A stretch of DNA of 34,832 nt, from NCBI RefSeq assembly GCF_008831285.2, contig NW_022204866.1, forward strand, positions 1 to 34,832, in the 5' to 3' direction. This DNA is from Nymphaea colorata (taxonomy: Eukaryota > Streptophyta > Magnoliopsida > Nymphaeales > Nymphaeaceae). Shown here piece by piece: positions 11,013-20,109 of this stretch. The notes beneath the pieces were generated by a model. The model was not told the DNA's origin, did not search any database, and worked only from the letters and a program-made list of their open reading frames with translations. Numbering within the stretch: the stretch's first letter is position 1; each line of letters starts with the position of its first letter. A program made the translations under genes and the position numbers.

Positions 11013-11050
11013 CAATGCATTACAGATGTATGATCATTATGCTTCAACCC
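11012..11050 (+). pseudogene. rpl23: rpl23 fragment (plastid ribosomal protein L23)
   Basis: About 39 bp encode [13 protein letters not shown], matching TMHYRRMIITLQP near the end of plastid ribosomal protein L23. Two replacements (R to C and T to M) fit C-to-T changes. It abuts the atpE shard with a shared acaatg-like overlap. Confidence 0.8.
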
Positions 11051-11250
11051 TTTTTTCTAGGTTCATCGATATTGAAACAATCGAACGTAGATTCGCCACG
11101 GGGGAAATCCTAGGGGTTGTGGAGAGGGCTGCTTTGCAAGTGCTTTGTAAGCTTTGCTCGTCAAGCTGGGGGAAGTTTTGTCTTTTCAAAAGTTATTGTC
11201 TGATGGTCTATCAGAGTGAGTATGAATCAGCCCTATGCTTTGCTCATGTA

Positions 11251-11292
11251 GCGGCTCCTGATTCGGGGGCTTCGGCTATAGCCGAACGAGGG
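11251..11292 (+). pseudogene. rpoB: rpoB fragment (plastid RNA polymerase beta)
   Basis: About 42 bp include gattcgggggcttcggctat and agccgaacgag, encoding DSGASAIAER. This matches the plastid RpoB segment DSGALAIAEREGK. The match ends within the following glycine codons. Confidence 0.8.
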
Positions 11293-11474
11293 GGCTTGCT
11301 TAAGAATAAGAAAGAGGAATTGACTTTGGAACGCCTAATAGGCGGCCAGAGACGGAGATCAATCCTCAGGTGGTATACCTTTGACTTGGTTCGCACAACC
11401 AAAAAATTATTGCAAAGGACTTTTCCATAACCTTTCCATTAATGAGACTGAAGGTCACTGATTGAGGTCAGACA

Positions 11475-11548
11475 ATAATCGCCGGTCAGCCATACGGCTG
11501 TAAATCCATTCCCGGGCCTTGTACACACCACCTGTCATATTGTGGGAT
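11475..11548 (+). pseudogene. rrn16: Plastid 16S rRNA fragment (downstream piece)
   Basis: About 74 bp match the near-universal 3' region of plastid 16S rRNA: taatcgccggtcagccatac, then cccgggccttgtacacacc. Compared with the intact rRNA (GGCGGTGAATTCGTTCCC, CACCGCCCGTCAC), this copy reads ggctgtaaatccattccc and caccacctgtcat. Nearly all differences are C-to-T or G-to-A. Confidence 0.94.
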
Positions 11549-11550
11549 TT

Positions 11551-12109
11551 TATTTGAAACAAGTAGTTTTCTTGGTTGGTTAATTTAATCTGTGGATCAT
11601 ACCAATCAAATTGCTTCTATTTGGTTTTCATGGAAACAAAACAAGCGAACTTTATATAGATCCACCCTGATCGAGATATACTCTCTTTTGCCTAAGAAAG
11701 ATTGACTGAATCATCAAATCAATTCAATAAATCGGAGCAGGGCTGGGGAAAGCTTGAACCCAATTCCTACAGTGATGGATATATCTCCTTCTTCTAATGG
11801 CATACCATGACAACCTTTCCTTTCCATTTTTTCTTACTATATTAATGTCATAGTCAACACTAATTTTTGATGGTCAGTACTAATGGCATTTATTTTTTGG
11901 TCAAGTGAGTAGTAATGCCATACCAGTCAAGAATTGGGGCCTCACAATCACTAGCCATCGAAGGATCAGAAAAAAATGGGTCCGGATCTCTTGCAGGAAT
12001 GGTTTGATTTGCCCATGGTCAGTTTGATTCATTACTAGAGTTTGAATTAATTGGCAAGGGTACTGCCATCAAGAGGGCACTAAATCGAGTTAAGGAGAGG
12101 GTGCAGGCT
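11551..12109. other. Anonymous interval
   Basis: This stretch separates the plastid mosaic from the gypsy element. It holds no recognisable gene or repeat. Part of it (11590-11760) may still be organelle-derived, but I could not place it. Confidence 0.4.
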
Positions 12110-13516
12110 GCAACCGTTACACGTCGCAGCCTCCTCTTGAGCTCCCCGTCTTAAAAGACGAGAGTTACAAATCCCTCCACCGAGTGTCTCTTCAGCCGTT
12201 CACCTCCACTGGCACCATCATTGAGGAGTTAAGGTACGTATTCGATTTCCTTAGCTAGGGAGACCCTTCTCAAACTTCTTAGCCTCTTCACCTCTCATAA
12301 CCGACCCATTCCACTTCACGCAAGCCTTAATCAACCTCCACCTCGTGCTAACTCCTCCTCCTCATCATTACTAGCCTTCACCCATCATTAGTGAACCACT
12401 ACCCTCGCATGTCTCTTGACTTAAACCCCTTAGCCTAACTGATCCTAATCATTAGTGTAATCTTCTCTCGTGTAACTCTCCACACTCTCTCGCACAACCC
12501 TTCACCTATCTCTAAGTCATAACCGACCCTCTTAGCAATTAACCTCCATCTCACGTCTAGACCAAGCCCACTCCACTACCAAATGACTTCCAACTAGACC
12601 TAACCCACTTCACCTAAACCGAGCCTACCTTAACCTATACCAAGCTCACCTCCTTGTTCCGAGCTCCGCTTGTCCCCTTGGAGACTAACTATTTAGGTTC
12701 CGTCTCCAAGGATTGGTCGTGTGCATCTCAGTTCACCACATCCACTTCATCGGACAACCTCTTCTTGCAACCTCCATTGCTGCACCCTTCCACCGAACAT
12801 AGTCATAAGCACCAAGGCGACCTCAGCCAGGCTTGCCGAGCCCCTGCCTCCATCCGGGCACTGCTCCATCACGTTGCTGTCTCTCTTAGCCGTCCGAGGC
12901 CTGCAGCAACCACACTCCATCCATTAGGTGTAGCAGGCAGCCCCAGTGCCGTCCCCTTCCATTGCCGGGACACTCCGTCTCTCTCGGCCAGCTTCCACCA
13001 ATCCACAAGCTGTCCTAGGCCAGGCGGCCCTATCCTTCGTTCCCCCTCCTTGCTGAGATATCCGAGAGTGGCTTGCCACTGTTTTTCAATCGGATCAATT
13101 GCTGTTTAAGTCGATCTCTCATCGGCTAGATAACTTCTCAACATCCTATTGAATGGGGTTACGGCCAAGGACATATCTGCAGGTAGCTAGACCACCAAAG
13201 GGAAAGGACATGGTTTGGCTATTCTAGGGATTGTATGAATGGTTTGTGAATGAATGTTGAGTGAGTTGTGACAGTTAAATTTGTCTCGCTCACATTTGTA
13301 CAAGCCTTGATCCCCTTAGTGTTGTAGTAGGAATTAAACCGTGGGTCTGGGAAAACACTTACCCAGGGTACTATTAAGCCAGGGTTGCTGTCCAGTGGTG
13401 ATATAATTTGTAAATGTAATTTGCTTAAGTTTGGACTTTAGGCTTCCGCTAGTTGATTCTGGACTTGGGATCTATTCTCGGGCGTAGAAATCGCTAGCCA
13501 GGTTAGGTTCCCACCA
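12110..13516 (+). mobile_element. 5' LTR region of Ty3/gypsy element, left border undetermined
   Basis: The right border is inferred at 13516, where the sequence ends cccacca just ahead of a primer-binding site at 13519. The preceding 1.4 kb is C-rich on the plus strand (repeated cctc, ccac, aacc words), unlike its flanks, and then AT-richer near 13380-13500. I could not find the left TG border or a second LTR copy in the window. Open frames here (for example 12654-13109) show no domain. Confidence 0.4.
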
Positions 13517-13518
13517 GT

Positions 13519-13531
13519 TGGTATCAGAGTG
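13519..13531 (+). promoter_or_regulatory. Retroelement minus-strand primer-binding site
   Basis: TGGTATCAGAGTG is complementary to the 3' end of the initiator methionine tRNA, the usual primer of plant LTR retrotransposons (TGGTATCAGAGC). It sits two bases after a CA-ending LTR border and upstream of gag, the expected position. Confidence 0.82.
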
Positions 13532-14347
13532 CACTTATTGCACCCAGTGGTAGTTTTCAGTTGGGTTTTCAAATTGTAGCAGAGGATTTTGCAGTTTGGC
13601 AGCAGGTTATGTCAGATTTCAGTTGAGTTTAGGAAGTATACACTTGGATTTCATAGCAGGATGTGTTAGAATAGCAGCCGTCTGAAGAAAAGTGAGAACA
13701 GTTCAGACCAATCAAACAAGTAAACCAGGCAAGTTTCTGGTGATCTATGTGTGAGCTCCCTACCCACCTGTTTGTAAATATTTCGGACACATTTTGTCCA
13801 AATTTCGTGACAAACGGAGTTCATTGGTACAGCAAATGTCAAATTACATATTCAGCAGCCAGTGTATTACAGTTTCTGAAAGACCAGAAACTACACCAGA
13901 TTCCGGTGGCCGGTGCTGTCACCTCCATCATCGGAATTGGTTGAGTGTAGGCTTGCTGGAAGCGTCTACTTCTCAGGTATCTCCACTGAAAATTTCTGAT
14001 TTTTTGGAGTTACAGTTGAAAAGTTATGATTTTTTTAGTGGACCCCTGTTGCTAGAAGTTTCCTGCGCGGCTGAAGAACGAGCGACGAGCTTGACAACTG
14101 ATGTCCAGGCATCACTTTCTATGCCGATCGACTTAGATTGGGGAGGAATTAGAAACTGAACTTGGTGCCATTGGATTTCCTAGCGTGTCTAGTATTTTTC
14201 AGCCAAGTTTCATGAGTTTTAGGGTTCTAGACTTGAAGTTATTGAATTTACAAGCCGCGCTGGTTTTCTAAAGAATTTCCGGCGACCAGCACAATAACAT
14301 GTGGTTTCCTCTTCAGTCGTTAGCGGTAGCAGCAGTTCGTTGATTGT

Positions 14348-16010
14348 TTGATCAGTCATGCTGCAGGACTAGGAGCAGAATTTTCAGTGGGGAAGAAAGT
14401 CAAACCCACTGTCCATGATTCTCCCGAGCAAGAGGTTGAGACTTCCAGCCGAGAAGAACAAGTCGAATCCAACTTACTCGATATGGAAACCTTACACCAA
14501 GGCCGAGTGAATTCCCTTGAGTCTAACATGAACCAAATGCGTCACGAACAACATGAGTACAAGAAGTCCCTTAGTAAACTTGATGAATGAGACCTGATGA
14601 AGCAGATGATGAACTCCTTGATTGCTGGCCAAAACACTTTGATGAAAAGAATGGAACAATTTGACCCAACCACACAAGGCCCCCCTCCGAATCAAGACAA
14701 AGGCAAGGCACTAATGAACAACCAGTTTGTCCCACCTTTTTCCGGCAGTTTTAACCAATTTGAGCATTTCAAACATAATGGCACCAGCCAACCCGAAGAC
14801 CAAGGAAGCAAGGGACACCAACAAGGGCCTGAACTCTTAGGTTCGGCAGCCAGCAACAAGTGCCCCAAAACCAGCAATTTAGTAAGAACCAGGGCAAGGA
14901 TGAAAGTGAGGAAGATGAAGATATTGTGTTATTGTGTTTGTCAATGGGGAACCCTTTAGAGGAAGATGCAACCAAACTCAGCCAAGAAGAAGAACCCCAG
15001 CCGTTAAGATTAATTTTCCACGTTTTACAGGGGTAGACGCCAAAGATTTGCTCTTCAAGGTAGAAGAATATTTTGATTGTCATACTGTGCATGAAAATGA
15101 ATGGGTTACAACCGCAATCCTCAACTTCGACGGAGAAGCTATGAAGTGGTATCGATGGTTCAAACGCAATCAACCAAATATCACTTGGGAGAATTTTAGT
15201 GAGGGTTCACAAACACGATTCGGGGATTCAGCATACAAAGACTTTGACATAGAGCTCAAAGTTTTGGTACAAATGTCCTCAGTTCGAGAGTACCAAAGCA
15301 AATCCGAAAGTCTTTTATATATGGTTGATCGGACCACCAAGTCAATAATCGGTGCCTACATTGGCGGCCTCAAAGAGGAGATCAAGATAGATGTACAACA
15401 AAGAAAATACACCAATTTGGTAGAATGTTTCGCCGAAGCTTGAGCAGTAGAAGAGAGAAATAGATGCAAGAATGCTCTAAGGAAACCTTACAAAGGCAAC
15501 GAGCCAAACAAATACAAAGGGCTACCCCCAAGAAAGCCTATGCCCTACAAAAGAGAAGATCAAAAACCCCTCTACAAAGACCGAGTTGCTACCACTTACA
15601 TAACTAGGCAACAGAGGGAACAAATGATAAATAACAATCAATGCTTCAACTGTAAGGAACCATGGAGTCGTACTCACAAGTGCAAAAATCTTCAAGTTTT
15701 TGAAGTCATTGATGAAAGCGATGAAGAAGAAGAAGAGTCTAGCCAAGACACAGATCCACCTAGTTCGAATGAGGCCAAGACTGATACAAGTGCATCTGAG
15801 ACTATTAAAGGGACATGTCATGCATTGACAGACCCAAAAAGACTGAATGCCATGAGAGTTGTTGGTAAGATTGGAAAGCATAAAGTAGTAGTACTCCTAA
15901 ACTCGGGTGCTACACACAATTTCGTTAGTGAAGAGGCAGCTCAAGCAGTTGGGTGTCCACTAGAAGAACAAGAGCCAATCTCAGTCTTGGTTGGAGATGG
16001 GTTTTTTCCA
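14348..16010 (+). pseudogene. Ty3/gypsy gag-protease pseudogene, truncated
   Basis: Remnant of a gypsy retrotransposon polyprotein. The first part (14348 on) is charged and Gln-rich, probably coiled coil. A Retrotrans_gag-like region follows (INFPRFTGVDAKDLLFKVEE, then GEAMKWYRWFKRNQPNITWE). A zinc knuckle [14 protein letters not shown] lies at about 15642-15683. An acidic linker precedes an aspartic-protease active-site segment, [10 protein letters not shown], near 15893-15925. The catalytic Asp of DSG is replaced by Asn. In-frame stops lie at 14588-14590 and 15441-15443, with a frameshift around 14890-15000. Homology stops soon after LVGDG near 16000; reverse transcriptase, RNase H, integrase and the 3' LTR are absent. 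The 0.8-kb untranslated leader 13532-14347 holds no gene. Confidence 0.92.
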
Positions 16011-16044
16011 CCGGTAAATCGTGTTGTAACCAGTACCAAAGAAA

Positions 16045-16285
16045 TAAGCACATATTACCACTATTATTTGAAGCAAGCACGCAACTACCCGCTTCAGCTG
16101 CCTCTTATCACCCCTCTCCGTTTTGCGATTGACACTTGCATCTTTTCTGTTTTCATATTTCATGTTGGCTATGTTTTTGTTTTAATTTACTTTTTTCTCA
16201 ACAACATGGTAAGATTTAACCAAGGTTGTATGTCAAATTAAACCATGTCAAATTTACCATGTTTCTTATACTCATGAGGACATCT
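16045..16285 (+). repeat. Dispersed repeat, copy 1
   Basis: This stretch, joined to the truncated protease, resembles 19128-19475 in the same orientation. Shared landmarks in order are ttatttgaa, a CT-rich stretch, tttctgtttt / tttctatttcac, catggta, gaaggttgtatgt / caaggttgtatgt, and ctcatgag. It marks the break in the gypsy element. Confidence 0.5.
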
Positions 16286-18045
16286 GCAGCCGCACAAACA
16301 GTCTAAAGTTACCTCTAACAAACAATGTACCTTAATCACATATAGATGTACATGTTTTGGACATTAATTGAGATGGCCAAAAATCCAGTTCAAAATCCAA
16401 TTTGTTGGTAGAGGACATTATTTGAGACTGTTTCTTTTTAAAATTCATGGCAAGTACTGTTTTCAAGAAATTCAAAGCAATTGAATAACCCAGAAATTTT
16501 CAGGACTTGTTTTCTAATGACTCAATTTCAGCAAGTTACACTATTATCAGCACAAAGATTAGAAAGGAAAGATCATGTGGAAGAAAATATAAAAAATAAA
16601 GGACGTGAAATGAAAAGCTGCTAACTAGCTGGTAAAAACTGAATGTTTCCACCGGCTCAGCCTTTCCAACCTCTTCATCCTAGAATGCAGTCCCAAACTG
16701 AAACTCAACCAGTCACACAGACATACCTTAGGTGCAGTGCACATGCAAATGGAAGCAAGAAGTCCATAGGAAATACTGAAGAAGTTTCTTTAGAACTGTC
16801 TGTTTCACAATTTTAATGAAGACTGGAAAATATAGTGTCATTTAAGGCTAATATAAAAATAATCAACTATGAAACTGTTCCTTTACAAATTACAACTTTT
16901 CAATGAAATAAGTCTTGTTTATAGGGAAACATTGACTCGTTATAGAAAATATGACATCCGTTTAAAGTGCCCCTCCCACAATTAAGGAACTGAGTTTCAG
17001 AAGTACCTAGGACTAATGAAAAGTTATGGAAGACAGATTTTTTTTTATGCTATCTCTACTGAGGAACTTCAAGACTGATGACCTTAAAAAAATTCACTCT
17101 CGGTGGATCCTGAAAATGCAATGTGGTTGGACCCTCATGTTGGTCTGAATGAATCAGCCTTTTAGAGGAGGGTGAGTCAGGGCCTACTACAACAGAGCAT
17201 AGCAAGTTACAAGTCTCAGTAGGACATGTATTTTTATTACTATATTTTAGGTGAGGTTACCATTATCCTTTTTTTTTGTGACAAATCTTATGTGACCCTA
17301 ATAAAGGGAATCTGTAATTTTTTCAAGGTTTCAAAACCAAAAAGGCATGGAAGCACATGAGATGTAGCTCCAGTTCCTTCAGAAAAGGTAAGATCTTTGG
17401 TGCAAAAAGAATGGACAAATAAGATAAGAAAGAAAAATAAACGGCTCCAATTCCTGTCTCAGTTTATTTGAAATATACCACATATATAATCATTATTCAC
17501 ATTATCGATTGACAAGAATTTTCAGCAATCAGAAAATCCAAATACAGTAATGTTTTTCAAATAGATGAATTTCTTTGTATGACAAAGGGTGTTAAAAAGA
17601 TTGAAAAGTTGTTTGACGTAATAAAATGATTGACAAATACCTGCATCATTAATTGAAGAAAAATGTTAAAATCTTGAGCAATTTCTATGAAAAAAATGAA
17701 AAAAATCACATTTTGTACATACACTCTCCGTGGGCCTTTTTTTATTAATATTGATACTTATAAAATAGACGAAAATATTGAAGAAATTGTCAAAAAGATG
17801 TGGCCCATAAAAATTTTTCTATTCAGGTATTTTTTTTATTAGGGTAAAATGGTATTTTTCATACTTAAAAACAGTGGGGCATGTGCTTGTAGGTAATTGT
17901 ATAAATATAAATGGTTACTTGTAACTTTTCAGAAGAAAAATGCATCAAACCTAATCGGTCTCATTAATTATTTGTCCGGTCTAATTTGTCTAGTGACATA
18001 TATATATGTGTGTGTGTAAAGTGGTGCATGGATTGATGAGTTCGA
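16286..18045. other. Anonymous AT-rich interval
   Basis: There are no open frames of note on either strand and no recognised repeat, apart from a short TATATG/TGTGTG tract at about 17998-18017. I see no gene. Confidence 0.55.
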
Positions 18046-18052
18046 TTCAATC

Positions 18053-18566
18053 ACGGTAGGAAGGTATTCATACTCCGCCCCATGTACTGCATTATTCGTT
18101 CGTTACAAAAGAATCTCATCTTATGCTGGGGTACCATCTGGGGTTCTTTTCAATGACAAACTGTCATTTACTACAACATCATACTACTAATGGTATCAGC
18201 TTGGTTTTGAATTGAAATAACATTGTTGTATTCAATGACATGGATGTCAAAAGAAAAACATAGAGTAGAAAGAAAACCCAACTCCTAGGTTGGACCACTA
18301 ATCATTTGTTTGTTGGCAACCTCTTCCTAAATATGCTCAAGCGTTATTCTGTACACTAAGGCATGAACGTGTTTGCAGTACAGTAACTAGAACTATGTAC
18401 AAGACAATGTTAGGCATCTAAGCCTTTTCTTACGAGAAACATTACTAAAAATAAATTGATATTCAAAAACTTTTCAGATTGTCCTCCAGAGGTTCTTTTA
18501 TAGGGTGAGATTCTTTATACATAACGAATGATGCAGTATACAAGGTGGAGTATGAATACCTTCCTG
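18053..18566. repeat. Foldback structure, long inverted repeat
   Basis: The left arm, starting acggtaggaaggtattcata at 18053, matches the reverse complement of the right arm ending at 18566 (acggcaggaaggtattcata). The match runs through ACTGCAT, ATTCGTT and AAAGAATCTCA for about 72 bp at roughly 85 percent identity by eye, then more weakly for another 20-30 bp. The arms enclose about 330 bp. It could be a foldback transposon or two LTR-like fragments in opposite orientation; a primer-binding-site-like TGGTATCAG follows the left arm at 18192. Confidence 0.75.
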
Positions 18567-18739
18567 CCGTCATTGTATATATACAAGAAAATCTCTTGTT
18601 GAGTGAACCAAATTGACTTCAGACTTTGATTCTTTCGAGCAACTTCTCTGCATACCTTCAACTCTTGCAACCTTTCCACAGAAATTAGACAGCCCTCACC
18701 ACCATAATCTCTAATTAGCACGGTACTGTTGTCTGTCAA
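18515..18739 (-). other. Unrecognised minus-strand open frame, possible exon remnant
   Basis: A 74-codon frame with gene-like composition (VLIRDYGGEGCLISVERLQE, then KNQSLKSIWFTQQEIF). A consensus-like donor, TTGAAG|gtatgc, sits inside it near 18658. Its downstream half overlaps the right arm of the foldback. I do not recognise the family and it may be chance. Confidence 0.25.
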
Positions 18740-18964
18740 AAGCTGACCATTGCATCACATGGCTCAGTTTTGTTCCCCCTTAGCCCGTGGATGTAGAAGG
18801 AACACATTTCCTAAGACATATTTTTGGTTGAAAGGAATGGAAATATTTACTAGAGCCTATAAATGTTTTCTTGAGGGGTACAAATTATGTTTGTGCTATT
18901 CTTTAATCATAATAACCTATACAGGTGATGAACGCAACTGGGACAATCCAATATTGGTGACAGT

Positions 18965-19140
18965 TACAACTGGTATAGATCTCTAACGATGATGTAGTTC
19001 GCAGCCGTATATACTTATACCGGTGAAATGTCTTGCCGCTAAGGTATTTATACCGGTGTTCTTAGCACCAGTAGAAATTTCACCGCTATAAACCTATAAC
19101 AGCGATTTACCACCGCTATATTACCTGAACCCATAACGTA
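18965..19140 (+). mobile_element. CACTA-like subterminal repeat patch
   Basis: Repeated short words such as taccggtg, gccgctaaggtatttatacc, caccgctataaacctat, cagcgatttaccaccgctat and gtaaccaccactgtta resemble the subterminal repeat zones of plant CACTA (En/Spm) transposons. The diagnostic CACTA terminus itself was not found; gatgtagttcg at 18973 is the nearest possibility. No transposase is present. Confidence 0.45.
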
Positions 19141-19475
19141 ACCACCACTGTTATTTGAATCACACAACTCAACGCACGAAATGTGCACCTGGAGTGCCAG
19201 CCTATCGCTCATGTCTATCTCTCCCTCTACCTCTATTTTGTAATTAATGCTTGTATTTTTTTTTCATTTTTCTATTTCACATTGTTTCTGTTTAATTTTT
19301 TTCTTAGCCGCATGGTAGAATTAGATAAAAGCGATAAGTGTTAACTTATTGAAGGTTGTATGTTGAATGAAATAGTGTAAGTTAATAAATGTTGGATAAA
19401 AATCACAGAGTTTAGTGAGTTTATTGAACTTATAACCATTTGACCAAACCGGTGCTCTCATGAGTATGTTGTTTA
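19128..19475 (+). repeat. Dispersed repeat, copy 2
   Basis: Second copy of the segment at 16045-16285, about 3.1 kb downstream in the same orientation, with about 80 bp of extra sequence before ctcatgag. It continues directly from the CACTA-like patch, so both copies may be CACTA end regions. Confidence 0.5.
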
Positions 19476-19785
19476 AATAAACCAAAGCAATGTTTTTTTC
19501 ATCCGTAGGACTTATAAGGAATTAAATATTTTACAAACTTTTATGAATAATTGTTGATAACAACTAATTAAACTTTCTCGCAAATAGCAAAACAGTGCCA
19601 TCCTTCATGTCTGATTTTGGCACCAGAAAAAAAAAGGTTTTTTTGCTCTTGTTTTTAATTTCTGACATGATTTTTGTTGATATAATATGTTAGATTATTT
19701 TTGCCACGAAACGTAACCTTCACTATGCATCGCTTAGCTACACATTGCATCACCAACTTAGTGCATCGCTTCGCCTTGTTGTACT

Positions 19786-20108
19786 TCACAACCAATGAGC
19801 AGTTTCACCATTTAGGTCCTTCTCAACGACCTCCTCTTGGGGATCTAGAACAAAAGGACTATCAAAGACAGAAAATGAAGACGACTGCAAGCCATCATTG
19901 ATTGCATCAGTTTGCTGTGTTCTCCCTTGAACAAAACCAGCTTCATTTTGCAATTGAGATTGCAAAGACGTTGATGAGAATGTGGTGCCATGCTCCCCTG
20001 TAGTCTGTCTAGATGTATTTTCATCCATTCCGCAAAGAAATCTGAATGAGAACTAAAACCACCAGAATCATTATCGCCCATACCTGTATGAAAGCTACTC
20101 CACTGCAC
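19786..20108 (-). other. Unrecognised minus-strand coding-like segment with frame change
   Basis: Two overlapping minus-strand frames, 20108 down to about 20025 (GMGDNDSGGFSSHSDFFAEW) and 20028 down to 19786 (MDENTSRQTTGEHGTTFSST), read sensibly if joined by one frame change. The peptide is Ser/Gln/Asp-rich without a known motif. It could be a remnant of a host gene or transposon exon. Confidence 0.25.
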
Positions 20109-20109
20109 C

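Larger units (their letters stand above)
10590..11033 (+). other. Chimeric open frame joining psbC, cemA and rpoC2 shards
   Basis: A 147-codon open frame carries psbC-derived ([13 protein letters not shown]), cemA-derived ([14 protein letters not shown]) and rpoC2-derived ([10 protein letters not shown]) peptides, all in native frame, followed by about 60 codons of unplaced sequence. No promoter or splice evidence was identified. Expression is unknown and this is probably a chance open frame. Confidence 0.45.
9726..11550 (+). mobile_element. Mosaic insertion of scrambled plastid DNA (NUPT-like)
   Basis: At least ten short pieces with clear plastid identity lie here, in order: rrn16, ndhB, psbE, psbC, cemA, rpoC2, atpE, rpl23, rpoB, rrn16. 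All match on the plus strand. In plant plastomes these genes are spread over the large single copy and the inverted repeat, so no single plastid segment could supply this order. Some pieces adjoin directly (psbC-cemA-rpoC2; atpE-rpl23), while others are separated by sequence I could not place. Decay, including C-to-T and G-to-A changes, fits long residence in the nucleus. Arrival by way of mitochondrial DNA carrying plastid pieces is an alternative. Confidence 0.9.

Noticed and set aside
12654-13109. A 151-codon plus-strand open frame
   Set aside because: It lies in the C-rich presumed LTR region and shows no motif; composition alone explains its openness.
18035-18056. tRNA or SINE B-box-like word gagttcgattcaatc
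   Set aside because: The flanking bases do not form a five-pair T-arm and there is no A box or acceptor stem at the right spacing.
18650-18739. Resemblance of VLIRDYG to the conserved RDY segment of METTL-type tRNA methyltransferases
   Set aside because: Only seven residues agree; the following residues do not match the family.
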